Of a stretch of DNA of 64,000 nucleotides, positions 22,920-34,062 are shown piece by piece. The DNA is taken from NCBI GenBank assembly GCA_026874595.1, contig CM049311.1, positions 65,019,953 to 65,083,952 on the forward strand, read 5' to 3'. The notes below the pieces were generated by a model, which was given only the letters and a program-made list of their open reading frames with translations, had not been told where the DNA came from and ran no database searches. A program made the translations under genes and the position numbers. The stretch comes from Sipunculus nudus. Its lineage: Eukaryota; Annelida; Sipuncula; Golfingiida; Sipunculidae. The first letter of the stretch is position 1, and every line of letters begins with the position of its first letter.

Positions 22920-23930
22920 GGCCGACAAATAAAACAGGTCGAGGACGACTGCAGATTGCGGTACGTCCTTCGTCTGAGGTACGTTCTTCGTTTGAGGTAC
23001 GCCTGTACTTCGATGGAAGCACGATATGACTGACAAGGAAAATTAATGTAAAACATCAACTTATTGGCATTGTAAGCCTCGGAATCCCCTGGTGTCGGTC
23101 AATCATACAAATGTTAGACGACACATAGTTCTACCGGTAGTGTTACGTTGTTATACGGGTTTCCTCTCAAGATATCGGCATTTTCAGATTCACATTCAAG
23201 GCATGTCGTTTTATATCTCCTGTATTTTCAAACACCAGTGATACTGAGGATTGAAACGACGCATCAGATATAAACCTTACTTGTCCCACATGCGGTGTAT
23301 TTTCCTTTTTACTTACTGTACGTTCAAATCTGCTGGAACCACAGGATCGCGAAAAGTGACCATGCAAGTGAAGTTGCACGGCGACTTTCCAAATATGGCA
23401 AAGAACTGGTGCGTAGCCAAAAATCTCATGGCTCGCTTTACATTTCATTGTGCTATAACTGATTTGTCCCACATGCCCCGCCTCCTTGGTCGAAGGTCAC
23501 GCGTGTCATTTTTGTAGCTACCCACCAATTCTTTGCCATATTTGGAAAGTCACCATGCAACTACACTTGCATGGTCTCTTTTCATGACCCTGTGATGCAA
23601 AGCAGATTTGAACGTACAGATAAAACAAAGGGAAATACGCCGCATGTGTGACAAAAATAAGTTATAGCCCAAAGAAATGTAATGCAAGTCATGAGATTTG
23701 CATTGCTTGTGTCAATCACAGCTGGCTCGCCTACACGGCTCGCCTGCGATGTGACAAGAGCCTCGCAAACCTCATGGCTTGCATAACATTTAATCGGGCT
23801 ATAACCAATACATATTCAACAACTTTCTGAAGTGGGTCAGGAAGAAATTCAATGGCATATTTTGTTTCAATTGGCTTCTAAAGTCACCCATGTACGACCG
23901 TACTTGTACTTTGATTGCAGTATTGTTATG
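22920..23930 (+). mobile_element. Dispersed element B, forward copy, with hairpin insert
   Basis: Outer parts (22925-23275 and 23815-23930) match, in reverse complement, the sequence 31660-32100: for example TACGTCCTTCGT, CTTCGATGGAAG, TCAGATATAAACC, CAACTTTCT and AATTGGCTTCTAAAGTCACC. The central 23274-23815 is absent from the other copy. It forms a long imperfect hairpin, with arms holding CCAAATATGGCAAAGAA and TTCTTTGCCATATTTGG. A foldback MITE probably inserted into this copy. Confidence 0.6.
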
Positions 23931-24469
23931 GGTTCATAACTGAAATGAGATTTCAGTTATGGGGATCCTCTTATGGAAAAGCGTAGCAGGGGTATATTGG
24001 GATTTTTGCAAAATAAACAGAGAAAATGGAGGCAATTTAGCAAATTCTTACCAATAATGGCTAATAATCTGTTCTGGAGTAAAAATAAATTATGTAGAAG
24101 TGCCCTTATAAGGAAATTGTTCAGATTTCAACTCCTGTGGGTTTTTTTAGCCTGCCAGGCGGTCATGTTTATCTTTTGTCACATGACCCTGTCCTTGACC
24201 TTATTGATATGAGAAAAGTTGTCCTCTGATTATTGTTCCAAATAAATTATAGTAAATATTGTTTCCATAACTTCCATAGGCAAATTTGTTAAAACCTTAA
24301 ATGATATAGCCATAAACTTATAAAGGACTTATTGAAGCCATATATTATCATTTACTCATAAGTATTATTCATGAAATAAGATTTTTTTAATAGATTTATT
24401 AGCAATAAATTACTCTGGTACACCAGAGGTCAGGTCACAGGTCAGGTCATGGGTGACCAGAGTTCATGC

Positions 24470-25364
24470 CTCAGCAACATGGCTGTGTCAGTGATGGTCT
24501 TCTGCTCTTCTCTTCATGATAAAATGCTGTTATATCATATATAACATAAATAGGAGACTCCACATGTATGGAAACTGATATATAAAGGATATATAGGTAG
24601 AGTGAACATAGTTTAAGCTGCATCTTATTCTTAATTACTCTTTTATTCTTTCCTTCTGATACATCAGAAGGACCGCTACGATATTTCGTAAGAACATACT
24701 CAAGGCTGAGTATGGAGCCCGGGTCACCTGGTGTGTAATTCTCAGCCTTGCACCAAGGCAAATTGCAGTACGGCTGTACACGGACGTGCACCTGGAAATA
24801 GTAGGAAAACCGCATTAATATTGGACTCGCTTTTCAGTTAACATGCATTGAACTGAAATTATGCGTTCAAGTACTTTTTTTATCGAATGAGTTATTCATA
24901 TATTTGAAATAAATACCCAAGCAAATATTTTACTATTTTAAATTAGTGAATACACTTTTACTATTTGAAGTATAAACAGATATAAATTAACATTCAAGGT
25001 TATTTTAATAATCCTTAGTACATCAAAGTTCAGTTTTTTGCAGCTGTATAGGGACATCATCTTCTCCTTGACATTTTCATATATAAAATAATTATATGTT
25101 TAATTAAAATATGATACTGTGTGTGCAAATTTTCTGAATAAAGTCTTTTAAACAAATATATTTCAACCACTTCTGGGTGAACACCTGGACCTGCGTATTC
25201 TGGGAATAGTATTTCAGTTGAATAGGTGCATTTCAGGTAAGTGTTGTCAGCAGTTCTGATATGAATATTTGATGGAAAAGTGGGGCTATATGATAACAAC
25301 TGGTTTATACCTGCAACAGGTTGAATTTGCGAGTTATCACCTAATTCACCTTGACACTATATAG
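24470..25364 (-). other. Two possible exons of an unrecognised gene
   Basis: Minus strand. A segment from about 25364, after acceptor-like CTATATAG, reads CQGELGDNSQIQPVAG, then NTYLKCTYSTEILFPEYAGP and HPEVVEIYL before running into AT-rich sequence. A second segment from about 24791, after a good acceptor (TTTCCTACTATTTCCAG), reads VHVRVQPYCNLPWCKAENYT, then PGDPGSILSLEYVLTKYRSG. Both are richer in protein-like composition than nearby chance ORFs. No clean donor joins them and I cannot name a family. Equally well a decayed element. Confidence 0.22.
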
Positions 25365-27367
25365 TTAGTATAGTCACTATATACAGGAGTACTAAGTTAA
25401 AGCAAGTAAGTTACTGTTGTAGAAACATTGTTGTCCAGGCAAACCGTTGTGATAAGCCGGTTCCATCTCTGTCAGTGGTCCAAAACATGTCATTAGCCGC
25501 CATATGGTCGATGGCTTGCACATGATCACTATGTAACGTGGTACAACCAGAATTTTAAAATTCGATGTTATGAAAATACATGTATATTTAAAGGATAGAG
25601 AACGAATAGACTAAACCATGTAATACATGGTTCTGTGGCAGAAATAATGCCGCATTTAAAATCATTTCGAATAATTATTTTGCCTTACTGTAAAAATAAA
25701 ATATAATATTAATAAGAAATATATATATAACGATATACGTATTAAATGACTTCGGTTTTATATGTTCTTATGATTCCATGATATCCGAAGGTTCACGAAT
25801 GCAATTTAAAGGGTATTTTTATATTCGCCTGCATATTCAACAAGTGACCCTAGGGTCATGACCCTCAGCTTACTGACCTGATGACAATATTTCCTTGCAC
25901 AGGCAACTAATCAAGACAATGTAGGTGGTATCATCATATTGGCTCAAGTTTACGGGGGCTGATTTAGGGCTCAGAAAAACAAATATTTATCTCAAAATTT
26001 CGAGATAACATCTCGCAAAATAAATTTTGGAGGCAAAAAAAAATTGGAAATAAAAAAACAATTTTAGGAAGCTAAAAAAATTTAAGGAAGCAAAAAAAAC
26101 TGTTAGGAAGGAAAATAAAAATTTTAGGAAGCAAAAAAAATTAGGAAGCTAAAATTATAAAGGTAACCCTAGCTGGGAATGGGTCTTATAACGCCACTTT
26201 GCTGTATAAAGATTTTATCTACAGGCTGCTTGTACACAAGGCACTTGAGCTAGTGTTAACATACAGATAAAAACATGTTACCGAGTTATTGGTAAGAGAT
26301 CACTAGTTGATATTCGTTAGAGCATGTGAAGCAATGCAGTATTTGTCATTTACAGAACTCTGTACTCTCTGAATTGAAGCCAGATGTTTCTGCCGGACGT
26401 CTTTCTATTACGATCGGTGGCAATTTTTGCACCCCCCCCCCCCCCCGGACCCATGTTATAAAAACACGTGGATATAGACAAAGACACCGCCTTTACCCAT
26501 GGGATTGGCTCATTTTTATGAAAGGTTTATTAGATTATGTTTACCATGATTATATTAATGATTACCTTCACTTCTTCAATATGTATATGCAGAGTTAGCT
26601 ATTCTATAAATTCTATTCTAGATTTTATAAATAAGGGAGGTGAATAGCGACTTTAAGACCAAAGCAGAGCATTTTGCTGAAGTAAAATCATGATGAGATA
26701 TGATCGAAATATGTAAACCGTTTATTCATGAATATAAAAAAAATATGAAGATAGGTTGACTAAAGGTAATCTGAGCTATAGTTATAGCTATAGTGGATCA
26801 AGACTTGGGCTTTAGGGGCTGAAGCATTCCCTCCCCCCCCCCCCCCCCCCCAGCGTACATACCCGAAAACACAGTAATCATTTTTAGCATATTTACATTT
26901 ATGATTGTCTAATACATGTTTCATAAAACAACACACCATTTCAATAAAAACAAAAGCTGAAAGAAATTCTACAAAAAGCGTGTTTCTATAAGAAGCTCAT
27001 ATTTGTTTGTGTTTTTAAAATAATAAGGTACCCACAATGCATACATGCAGACCTTAACATTTCTATTTGAGTGATTTAACAGCCATGGCTCCGAATCCGC
27101 CGTTCAGGTAGAATGTTTCAGTTTCTTTAGGCTTTGACATCTTCCTTACGGATATGAATAATAAAATATTGAATTTATATTTCTTCAACTCGCCTTATCT
27201 TAGGGGATATACAAACTTGATTGATTTTAAATTAATTATATTGTATTACCATTCAGTTAAACACAGTATACCTGGTCTTTGTTTTATAACTGCAATAGTA
27301 AGCACTATTAACGTAAACTGTCCCATTAACGTTGCTTTGCTGTATGTCAATTCAGCTTCGAATGGTA

Positions 27368-28937
27368 CGGAGCCCGGGAGACGACATGGTGAAAAATATT
27401 TATTAATTACTTTTTACTTTTTTTTCGTGTTGCCACGAATTACTAATCCGTGCGCACGAATTACTAGGTGTGAAAAATATATTTCCAAGGTGAAAAAAAA
27501 AATATTTATTAATTCGTGCGCAAAAATATTTACTTATTCGTGGCCACGAATTAGTGACCAATGAGAACAGTTCTCTTATGTTGCTGGCTCAATGCTCATT
27601 TGCTACTAATTCGTGCGCACGAGTTATTAATTCGTGCGCACGAATAACTAGCCAATGAGAAGCAACATAAATCGACTCACTCTAGGCACAGGATGGCAGT
27701 TTCAGCGGGCACACACGGTTTTCAAAATGAAGCCCAGCGTCTTCCGACACTTCTGTGACTTCCTTTATTGGAAAATTCGGAATTCTGTTTATTGAAAATT
27801 AGAAAGGGCTTTAAGCGATACTTAAAATTATATAAATATAAAACTCACAGATCCAGTTGCCGTGCATAGTGGAAATTTTCTGAGGCTTTCTCTGGTAAAA
27901 AAAAAAACAACAACCTACCTTATCATCGTTCGGGCATAATGGGAACATTATTATAGACAAAGCCGATCAGGCTGAAATTTTTAACAGTTATTATGCTTCA
28001 CAAATAAACTCCAGTAACATTTCTCAATCGCCATTTGACGGTGATGCTAAATTGCAAATTACGCATAAACTAGGTGAAATGGACTTCACAGAACTTCTCA
28101 TGTCATATTTGGGACTCGCTTTCCTGACAGGAACACATAAACATGACATGTATGAAAGCCAATAAGCGTTTGGAAATTTTGAAAAAAAAATATAAATTCC
28201 AATTCTCTATGAAAGTTTTAGATCGTATGTATAAATCATTAATACGTTTAGTACTGGAGTGTGGTGTTTTAATATTAAACAATTGTTCTGTCAGACAGTC
28301 TTACCAACTGGAGAGTATACAACGGAAAGCATGTTTAACATGTACTGGAGCGCTCTCGACTTCCAGCACTGGAGCTATGGTAAAAGCGCTATAATGGTCA
28401 AGTATAAAAATAAGAAGAGAGTTGGCTATACAATCAAATTTTTTTAAATGATTAACGGAATAGCACCAGATTATCTGCTCATATATTAACTCAAACTCTG
28501 CCTCATGCTAAGCCCTATACAGTCCGCGCAAATCGCATTTGCTAAAGATGCTGGTTCTAACGGAAAGACTGTCGCTTTTCTCTCCTTCCAATTTTCTTTT
28601 CTTTCCTTTCAATAGCCTGCAAACTTTGGAACAGTGTCATATATTTAAGTCTACTTCAATCGATTCCTTTAAGGAAAATGTTCGGGACTATTTAAACCCT
28701 GCCTCTCGAGAAATATACAGTTATTATTGCGACAATCATCGTCAACATGAAATTATCAATATCCGTTTACGACTAATTGCCAGTTACTTTAATCAATACC
28801 AATTTTCAATAGGAAAAACTGATTTTTAATCTAAATGATATGCTCGATATGGACTGAGACGTACGCCTACCAGTAATAATATATGTATAAGTATCAGTGT
28901 ATGTAGAATGTCAATCTGTATTGACGTATATTATGTA

Positions 28938-28975
<38 letters not shown>

Positions 28976-29326
28976 CGTGTGTGAATATATGTGCATTTTT
29001 CTAATCTGATCATTTAAATATACATATAAGCATTCAGGTTAATTTTTCACTTTCTTTTAATTTATAAATGCAGGAGAGCAGTTGCATTATTAGCCTTATC
29101 GGCTACTATGTTATTCTATTGAAATAAATATTTTCCACCTTGGAAATATATTTTTCACACCTAGTAATTCGTGGCCACGAATTAGTGATTCGTGCGCACG
29201 GATTAGTAATTCGTGCGCACAAATTAATCAATATTTTTTCCACCTTGGAAATTTATTTTTTCACACCGAGTAATTCGTGCGCACGAATTAATTCATATTT
29301 TTCACCATGTCGTCTCCCGGGCTCCG
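27368..29326. mobile_element. Nested 2.0 kb element with long TIRs and TA target duplication
   Basis: Ends are CGGAGCCCGGGAGACGACAT and its inverse, flanked by TA on both sides (27366-27367, 29327-29328). The arms (27368-27660 and 29115-29326) share blocks such as CACCTTGGAAATATATTTT and repeated palindromes built on GTGCGCAC or GTGGCCAC. The middle contains a plus-strand LINE scrap, so this is not an autonomous DNA transposon. TA target sites suit Tc1/mariner-type mobilisation; the family is not recognised. Confidence 0.65.
27960..28830 (+). mobile_element. CR1/Jockey-like LINE fragment inside the nested element
   Basis: Segments in changing frames: NIIIDKADQAEIFNSYYASQ (27960), KANKRLEILKKK then YKSLIRLVLECGV and QLESIQRKACLTCTGA (28150-28350), NGIAPDYLL (28455), and TSIDSFKENVRDYLN then RLRLIASYFNQY (28655-28800). 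These are the RT thumb and C-terminal parts of CR1/Jockey-type elements. Frameshifts and the missing catalytic core show it is dead. Confidence 0.6.
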
Positions 29327-31649
29327 TAGGAATGGTTCGTACAAGTGTGAAATTTTATCTTGAGATCTCGAGATATATATATTTTTTTTGCTTCCTAAAT
29401 TTTTTTTTTGCTTCCTAAAATTTTTTTTTGTTTTTGCTTCCTAAAATTTTTTTTTTTTGCTTATAAATTTTTTAGGTTCGTAAAAATGTTTGCTTCCTAA
29501 AATTTTTTTTTGCCTTCTAAAATTTTTTTTTGCTTCCTAAAATTTTCTTTTGCTACGTCAAAATTTTTTTTTGCTTCCTTAAATTTTTTTTTTTTTTTTT
29601 GCTTAAATTTATTTTTCGAAATTTATGTCGAGATATCGAGATAAATATTTTTTTCTGTGTCCTAAATCAGCCACCGTACAAGTTCATCAGGGCCCAAAAG
29701 CAAAATAAATAACAAGCGATCCTGCCGTTCCTGAGTAATCAGGCATTTTGTATGTATTTTGCATTATTTCTGGGGTGCTCAAACATGCCCCGTACCTTGG
29801 AGAATATAGGTCCGTGAACTTATCTCAGGTTTCTGAGGAGAACGTAAAAGGATATCAGGATACACAGGTTCATAATTCTAGCCTTTACGGGCACAATTTG
29901 TGCCTTGTTAACAGACCTAGTGTTCTGCCGACTGACAGGGTGACAATATATTCTTTCACAGGCTACTAATTAAGAAAATGTAGATGTCATCTTCGTTCAT
30001 GTATCTTAGCTTAAGTTCATCAAACCAAGACAGGAAATAAAATGTGATGACAATCCAACCAGCCTTTGCTGAGGAATCTGGCAATTTCTGTGTATTTTGC
30101 ATTATTTCTGGGGTGCTCAAAACCCAAAACTCTGAGAATATAGGTCACAGTGACTCAATTTCAGGTTTCTGGGGAGAACTTATAGAGGAACTCTCAGGGT
30201 GTCAAGTGATAAGATTCTGGGCCCAATGGTTATGATTTGTGCCCTGCTTTGCTATCAAATTTCCAATCATGCTCGGGGTGCTTATACGCCCAATAGCTTA
30301 GAGAATATGGGTAACAGACATCTAACCTCAGGTTTCCAAGGATATTTTCACGGACCTCCCTGGATGTCAAGTTAGAAGATTCTACGACCAACGCTTACAA
30401 TTTGTGCCCTGTTAACGGACGCCCGCATCCTTAACGGTCTCAAAAATGGAGAAACAAATGTTCACGGTAAAAAAAATTGCACTAATTGTTCAGATATTGA
30501 AGCTTTTGTATTAATTTTTTAGTAATTCGGGGGGGTAATTCTGAGCCCCGACATTATGGGTGACAGATACTTTATTTTAGGTTTCCATGGAGACTTTTTA
30601 TAGACCTCCCTGCATGTCAAGATACAAGATTCTAGGTCTAGTCATTACGATTTGTGCCCTGTTAACAGATGACCACATCTTTAAAGGTCTAAAAAACAGA
30701 GAAAAATCGTAAAAAATCGTATATATACAGATGGCGCCACCAGTCTGTAGAAACTGATGAAACATTCCATGAACAATACCCATGCAAAAAATCATGGTGT
30801 TCAGATACTCGAGGTTTTGTTTCAAATTTTCCATCAATCTGGGGGGTACTTCGAAGCCCCATAGCTCAGAGGTTTTGGGTAACAGATACCTAATTTTAGA
30901 TTTCCAAGGAGACTTTTCATAGACCTCCCAGCATGTAAAGATAGAGGATTCTAAGTCTAGTCATTACGATTTGTGTCCTGTTAAGAGATGATCGCATCTT
31001 TTAAGGTCTCAAAAATAGAAAAAAAAATCATAAAAAAATCGAAAAAAAAATACAGGTGGCGCAACCAGTCTAAAGAAACAGATAAAACCCTTCTTGATCA
31101 ATATCCATGCAAAGAATAATGGTGATCAATGCATTAGTTGTTCAGATACCTGAGTTTTTGTATCAAATTTTCGATTATTCTGAGGGAGGAGTACTTTGGA
31201 GCCCCATAGCTCGCAGAATATGGGTAGCAGAGACCTAATTTCAGGTTCAAAGGGGATCTTTCATGGACGTCTTTGGATGTTAAGTTAGAGGATTCCAGGT
31301 TCAGCGGTTACGATTTTTGCCCCGTAAACGCACAGACGACTGGACGGACGACGGACAAAGAATGATTGCTAAAGCTCAGATGGCTTACAGTCAGCTGAGT
31401 TAAAATGGGTCAAATATATTCAATCCTGACCTTGAATATGAAAATAATACATGGTTAAAACTGGTACGATATTTCAATAATTGTTCCAATACCTCGTTCC
31501 TTTTTATATAGCAAAGAATTATGCCTTCAAATAGCAAATCAATATTTCTGTGAACACAAGTGTGCTTAAAAACATAATTTCAGTTTAATACATGTTAATT
31601 GAAAAGCTAGTCAAATTTTAATTTGTTTTCAGCAAAGTGCCGGTCTTCG

Positions 31650-32100
31650 ATCGAAGTACAGTGGCGTACTTCAGTGCAAGCACGGTCGTACATGGGTGAC
31701 TTTAGAAGCCAATTGAAACAAAATATACAAAAGAATTTTTTGCTTACCCAATTAAGAAAGTTGCTGAATTTTACGGTTTATATCTGATGCGTTGTGTCAA
31801 TCCTCATTATCACTAGTGTTTGATAAAACGGGATCCGAAAATGCCGATATCGTGACAGAAAACCCCTAAACAACGCTTTTGCGGATGTCAGCTGGTAGAA
31901 CAATGTATCGTCTTGTATGATTTGCCGGCACCAGGGGATTCCGTGGCTTTCAGTGGAATTATTTGACGTTTTACATGAATTTTATTGTCAGTCACATCGT
32001 ACTTCCATCGAAGTACATGCGTACCTCAAACTAAGTACGTACCTCGAACGAAGGACGTACTACTATCTGCGGCGTCCTCGACCTGTTAAACAAGGTCTCC
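31650..32100 (-). mobile_element. Dispersed element B, reverse copy
   Basis: Reverse complement of the outer parts of 22920-23930, without the hairpin insert. Further GTACG-rich text continues to about 32400 and forms the immediate 5' region of copy 2 exon 1. Confidence 0.6.
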
Positions 32101-32672
32101 CTCACAATGTCACAGCTTGAACCGCACACTAATACCGTGCACACTTATCAAGCAACAAGATGATAACATTCCACTTTTCAGTCCACTTCACTGTTTTTAT
32201 CCCGATGTTGGTCACCACACAATTCAGCGTTCGTCACGGTGTTACTAAAACTAAACACCGTCCGCGTTTTGGTAGCAACCGATCGTGATCTCTCTTCTCC
32301 CTTCACCAAGTGACTTCGTACATCATCATCACTTCGTACGCTTTGACCCTAGTCGTACCTTAACGAGTCCGTACAAGGCACACCGTACCTCAGGGGTTCG
32401 CCACACATCATTAAATGAGATATCCAAATTTAAATTTTTTTAGGTGTTTGAATACCTGACAAACCCTTTATGAACATGCTAAGACACTAACCGTCAATTT
32501 CTACGCCTCTGTATTATTTACTTTATTATTTACGATGTATATCACACTGAGCACATACATGTATAAAAACATTAATTTCCGTTCGGCCTTGACGTTGAAT
32601 AACCTGTGATTGTACAAGAGTGTGACGTACTTATTTTTCAAGCTATCTGTGTTCTCCTTTGTAACAGCTAAA
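32100..32672 (+). promoter_or_regulatory. 5' flank of dioxygenase copy 2
   Basis: Upstream of the MSHIP start. An in-frame ATG at 32610 would add 21 residues (MYKSVTYLFF...), but copy 3 has no equivalent, so I keep the start at 32673. No clear TATA box near it. Confidence 0.35.
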
Positions 32673-32884
32673 ATGTCACATATTCCGGTGGTAGATTTCA
32701 AGCATTATGGGCTGATGCACTCATCGGCAGAAGCTGCTAGACTAAACACGGAAGCTATCGGTCGCACTGCCCAGGAAATGCTCAGTGCTTTCAAGGATGT
32801 TGGATTTGTTTACCTGAAGAACACGGGCATATCATCTGAACAGGTACATTATATCATTCTAAGCCCTGCATTGTTATCCGAAAA

Positions 32885-33530
32885 ACGCAGATACGACGGG
32901 GCTATTCGATTGTATATTTTGTAAAATAATAAAAGTTTATGTCTCTTTCTATGCATGGCAAGTGTTAGCAAGCAATAGTTACTAAACGTGTGGCTCTTAA
33001 CTGTACCAACTCTAATTTATATGACTCTGCTTTGGTGCAACCATCCCAAAACACGTCAGCATATTCAAGAACTGGTCTAATGAACGTTAATTAAAGTCTT
33101 TCTAAGGCTCTCCTATCGAATTTGTATATGTAAATCCTATAAAACATCTATTCTTTTTTTCGCCTTATCACATATGTAATCTATATGGTCTCTCCAGCTT
33201 CATTTACCATTTAAAAACAAACCTAGATGTTTATGAACCTCTACTTCCCGACCTCAAATTCAGATATCTTCCTGCGTGGCATGGTTCAAGGCGAATGTTA
33301 ATTTTTCTTTTTTTTTCCGTGGCATTAAAAATAACATACCACTTTCAGCCGGATTTTTTTATGCTGCTAAGATCAGCATTTAAACATAAGCCATATATTA
33401 TGTATCATTACCTGGAATAATTAGCCATACGTCATCAGCAAATAACCTGATTTTATTTAACTTGTGCTGCCAATTCATTAATGTATACTAAAAAACGAAG
33501 CGGTCATAGGATAGATCCTAATGAAACCGA
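32885..33530 (-). repeat. LINE fragment, first member of a 640-bp direct repeat
   Basis: Almost identical to 34541-35165 (shared start ACGCAGATACGACGGGGC). It begins 41 bp after the donor of copy 2 exon 1. It is minus-strand RT-region sequence of the LINE described at 34063-35290. Confidence 0.75.
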
Positions 33531-34060
33531 AATTACGCAGTAAATAAAGAAATACAAATTCTGGATACAAAACATGCATACTGCATCACGGGAATTATTC
33601 AGGAGACCGTTTATATTAAACTGCCTTGATACAAATGTGAACAATGCATTATTGGTATAAACAGTATTTTATTGAATATATATCCTTAAGGATAGGAAAA
33701 CAGGACGTAGCCCTATATTCATTCCTCTCCTGATACATACATGAAAAGACGTGATACAATACCGTAAAAAACAGATGTGATGTGATACAATACAGTAATA
33801 TGCAATAATCACATAATTCCTATAGTAACAATTTACAAGTTACACTTATTTACAATCCGATACAATTCGTTATGCTTTAATTACCAAAGGAAAAGTGAAA
33901 AATATCTTTAAGTGTGAAATAATAAGAGTAAAAAAAATCATACATTCATACGTTTACGAGGGCTTTTACGTCGGGTTTTGCATTAAAATTATATTCAAAA
34001 TACATAGAATTCTTCTACAATTTTTATTTCAGTCGTCCACTCTTTTCAATGAAACCCTTC
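33530..34060. other. AT-rich sequence between the LINE repeats
   Basis: Intron 1 of copy 2. Contains repeated GTGATACAATAC phrases (33750-33800); otherwise nothing recognised. May include the LINE 3' untranslated end. Confidence 0.35.
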
Positions 34061-34062
34061 GG

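Larger units (their letters stand above)
25951..29678. mobile_element. Foldback-type element, 3.7 kb, 6-bp target duplication
   Basis: The ends are inverted: TACGGGGGCTGATTTAGG at 25951 and, in reverse complement, TACGGTGGCTGATTTAGG ending at 29678. CAAGTT flanks both sides (25945-25950, 29679-29684). The arms (25951-26160 and about 29360-29678) contain a CTCGAGAT-type block, then tandem 17-18-bp units of TTAGGAAGC plus an A-run. Foldback elements are known for long inverted arms made of short tandem repeats. The interior (26160-29360) has C15 and C19 tracts and a nested TA-flanked element. No transposase frame is visible. Confidence 0.7.
25838..31400 (+). mobile_element. Pearl-like array element, second copy, split by foldback insertion
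   Basis: The left end AACAAGTGACCC (25838) and right terminal hairpin (31373-31400, AGCTCAG/CTGAG stem) match the two ends of the element at 4446-5725 in reverse complement. The core at 29740-31350 holds units of about 240-350 bp with GTTAACAGATGA, GGCGCCACC (30733), CCATAGCTCAGA and TTCAGATACTC. A CGGACGACGGAC leader precedes the hairpin. The element is interrupted at 25951-29678; removing that stretch rejoins text found uninterrupted near 5640 and near 30010. Confidence 0.7.

Noticed and set aside
27360-29690. CRISPR-like array, because of repeated palindromes and regular A-rich units
   Set aside because: Spacing is irregular, copies occur in inverted arms, and the setting is a eukaryotic genome with transposon ends and target duplications.
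32610-32672. Upstream in-frame ATG as the start of copy 2
   Set aside because: The extra 21 residues are absent from copy 3; both proteins align from MSHIP.
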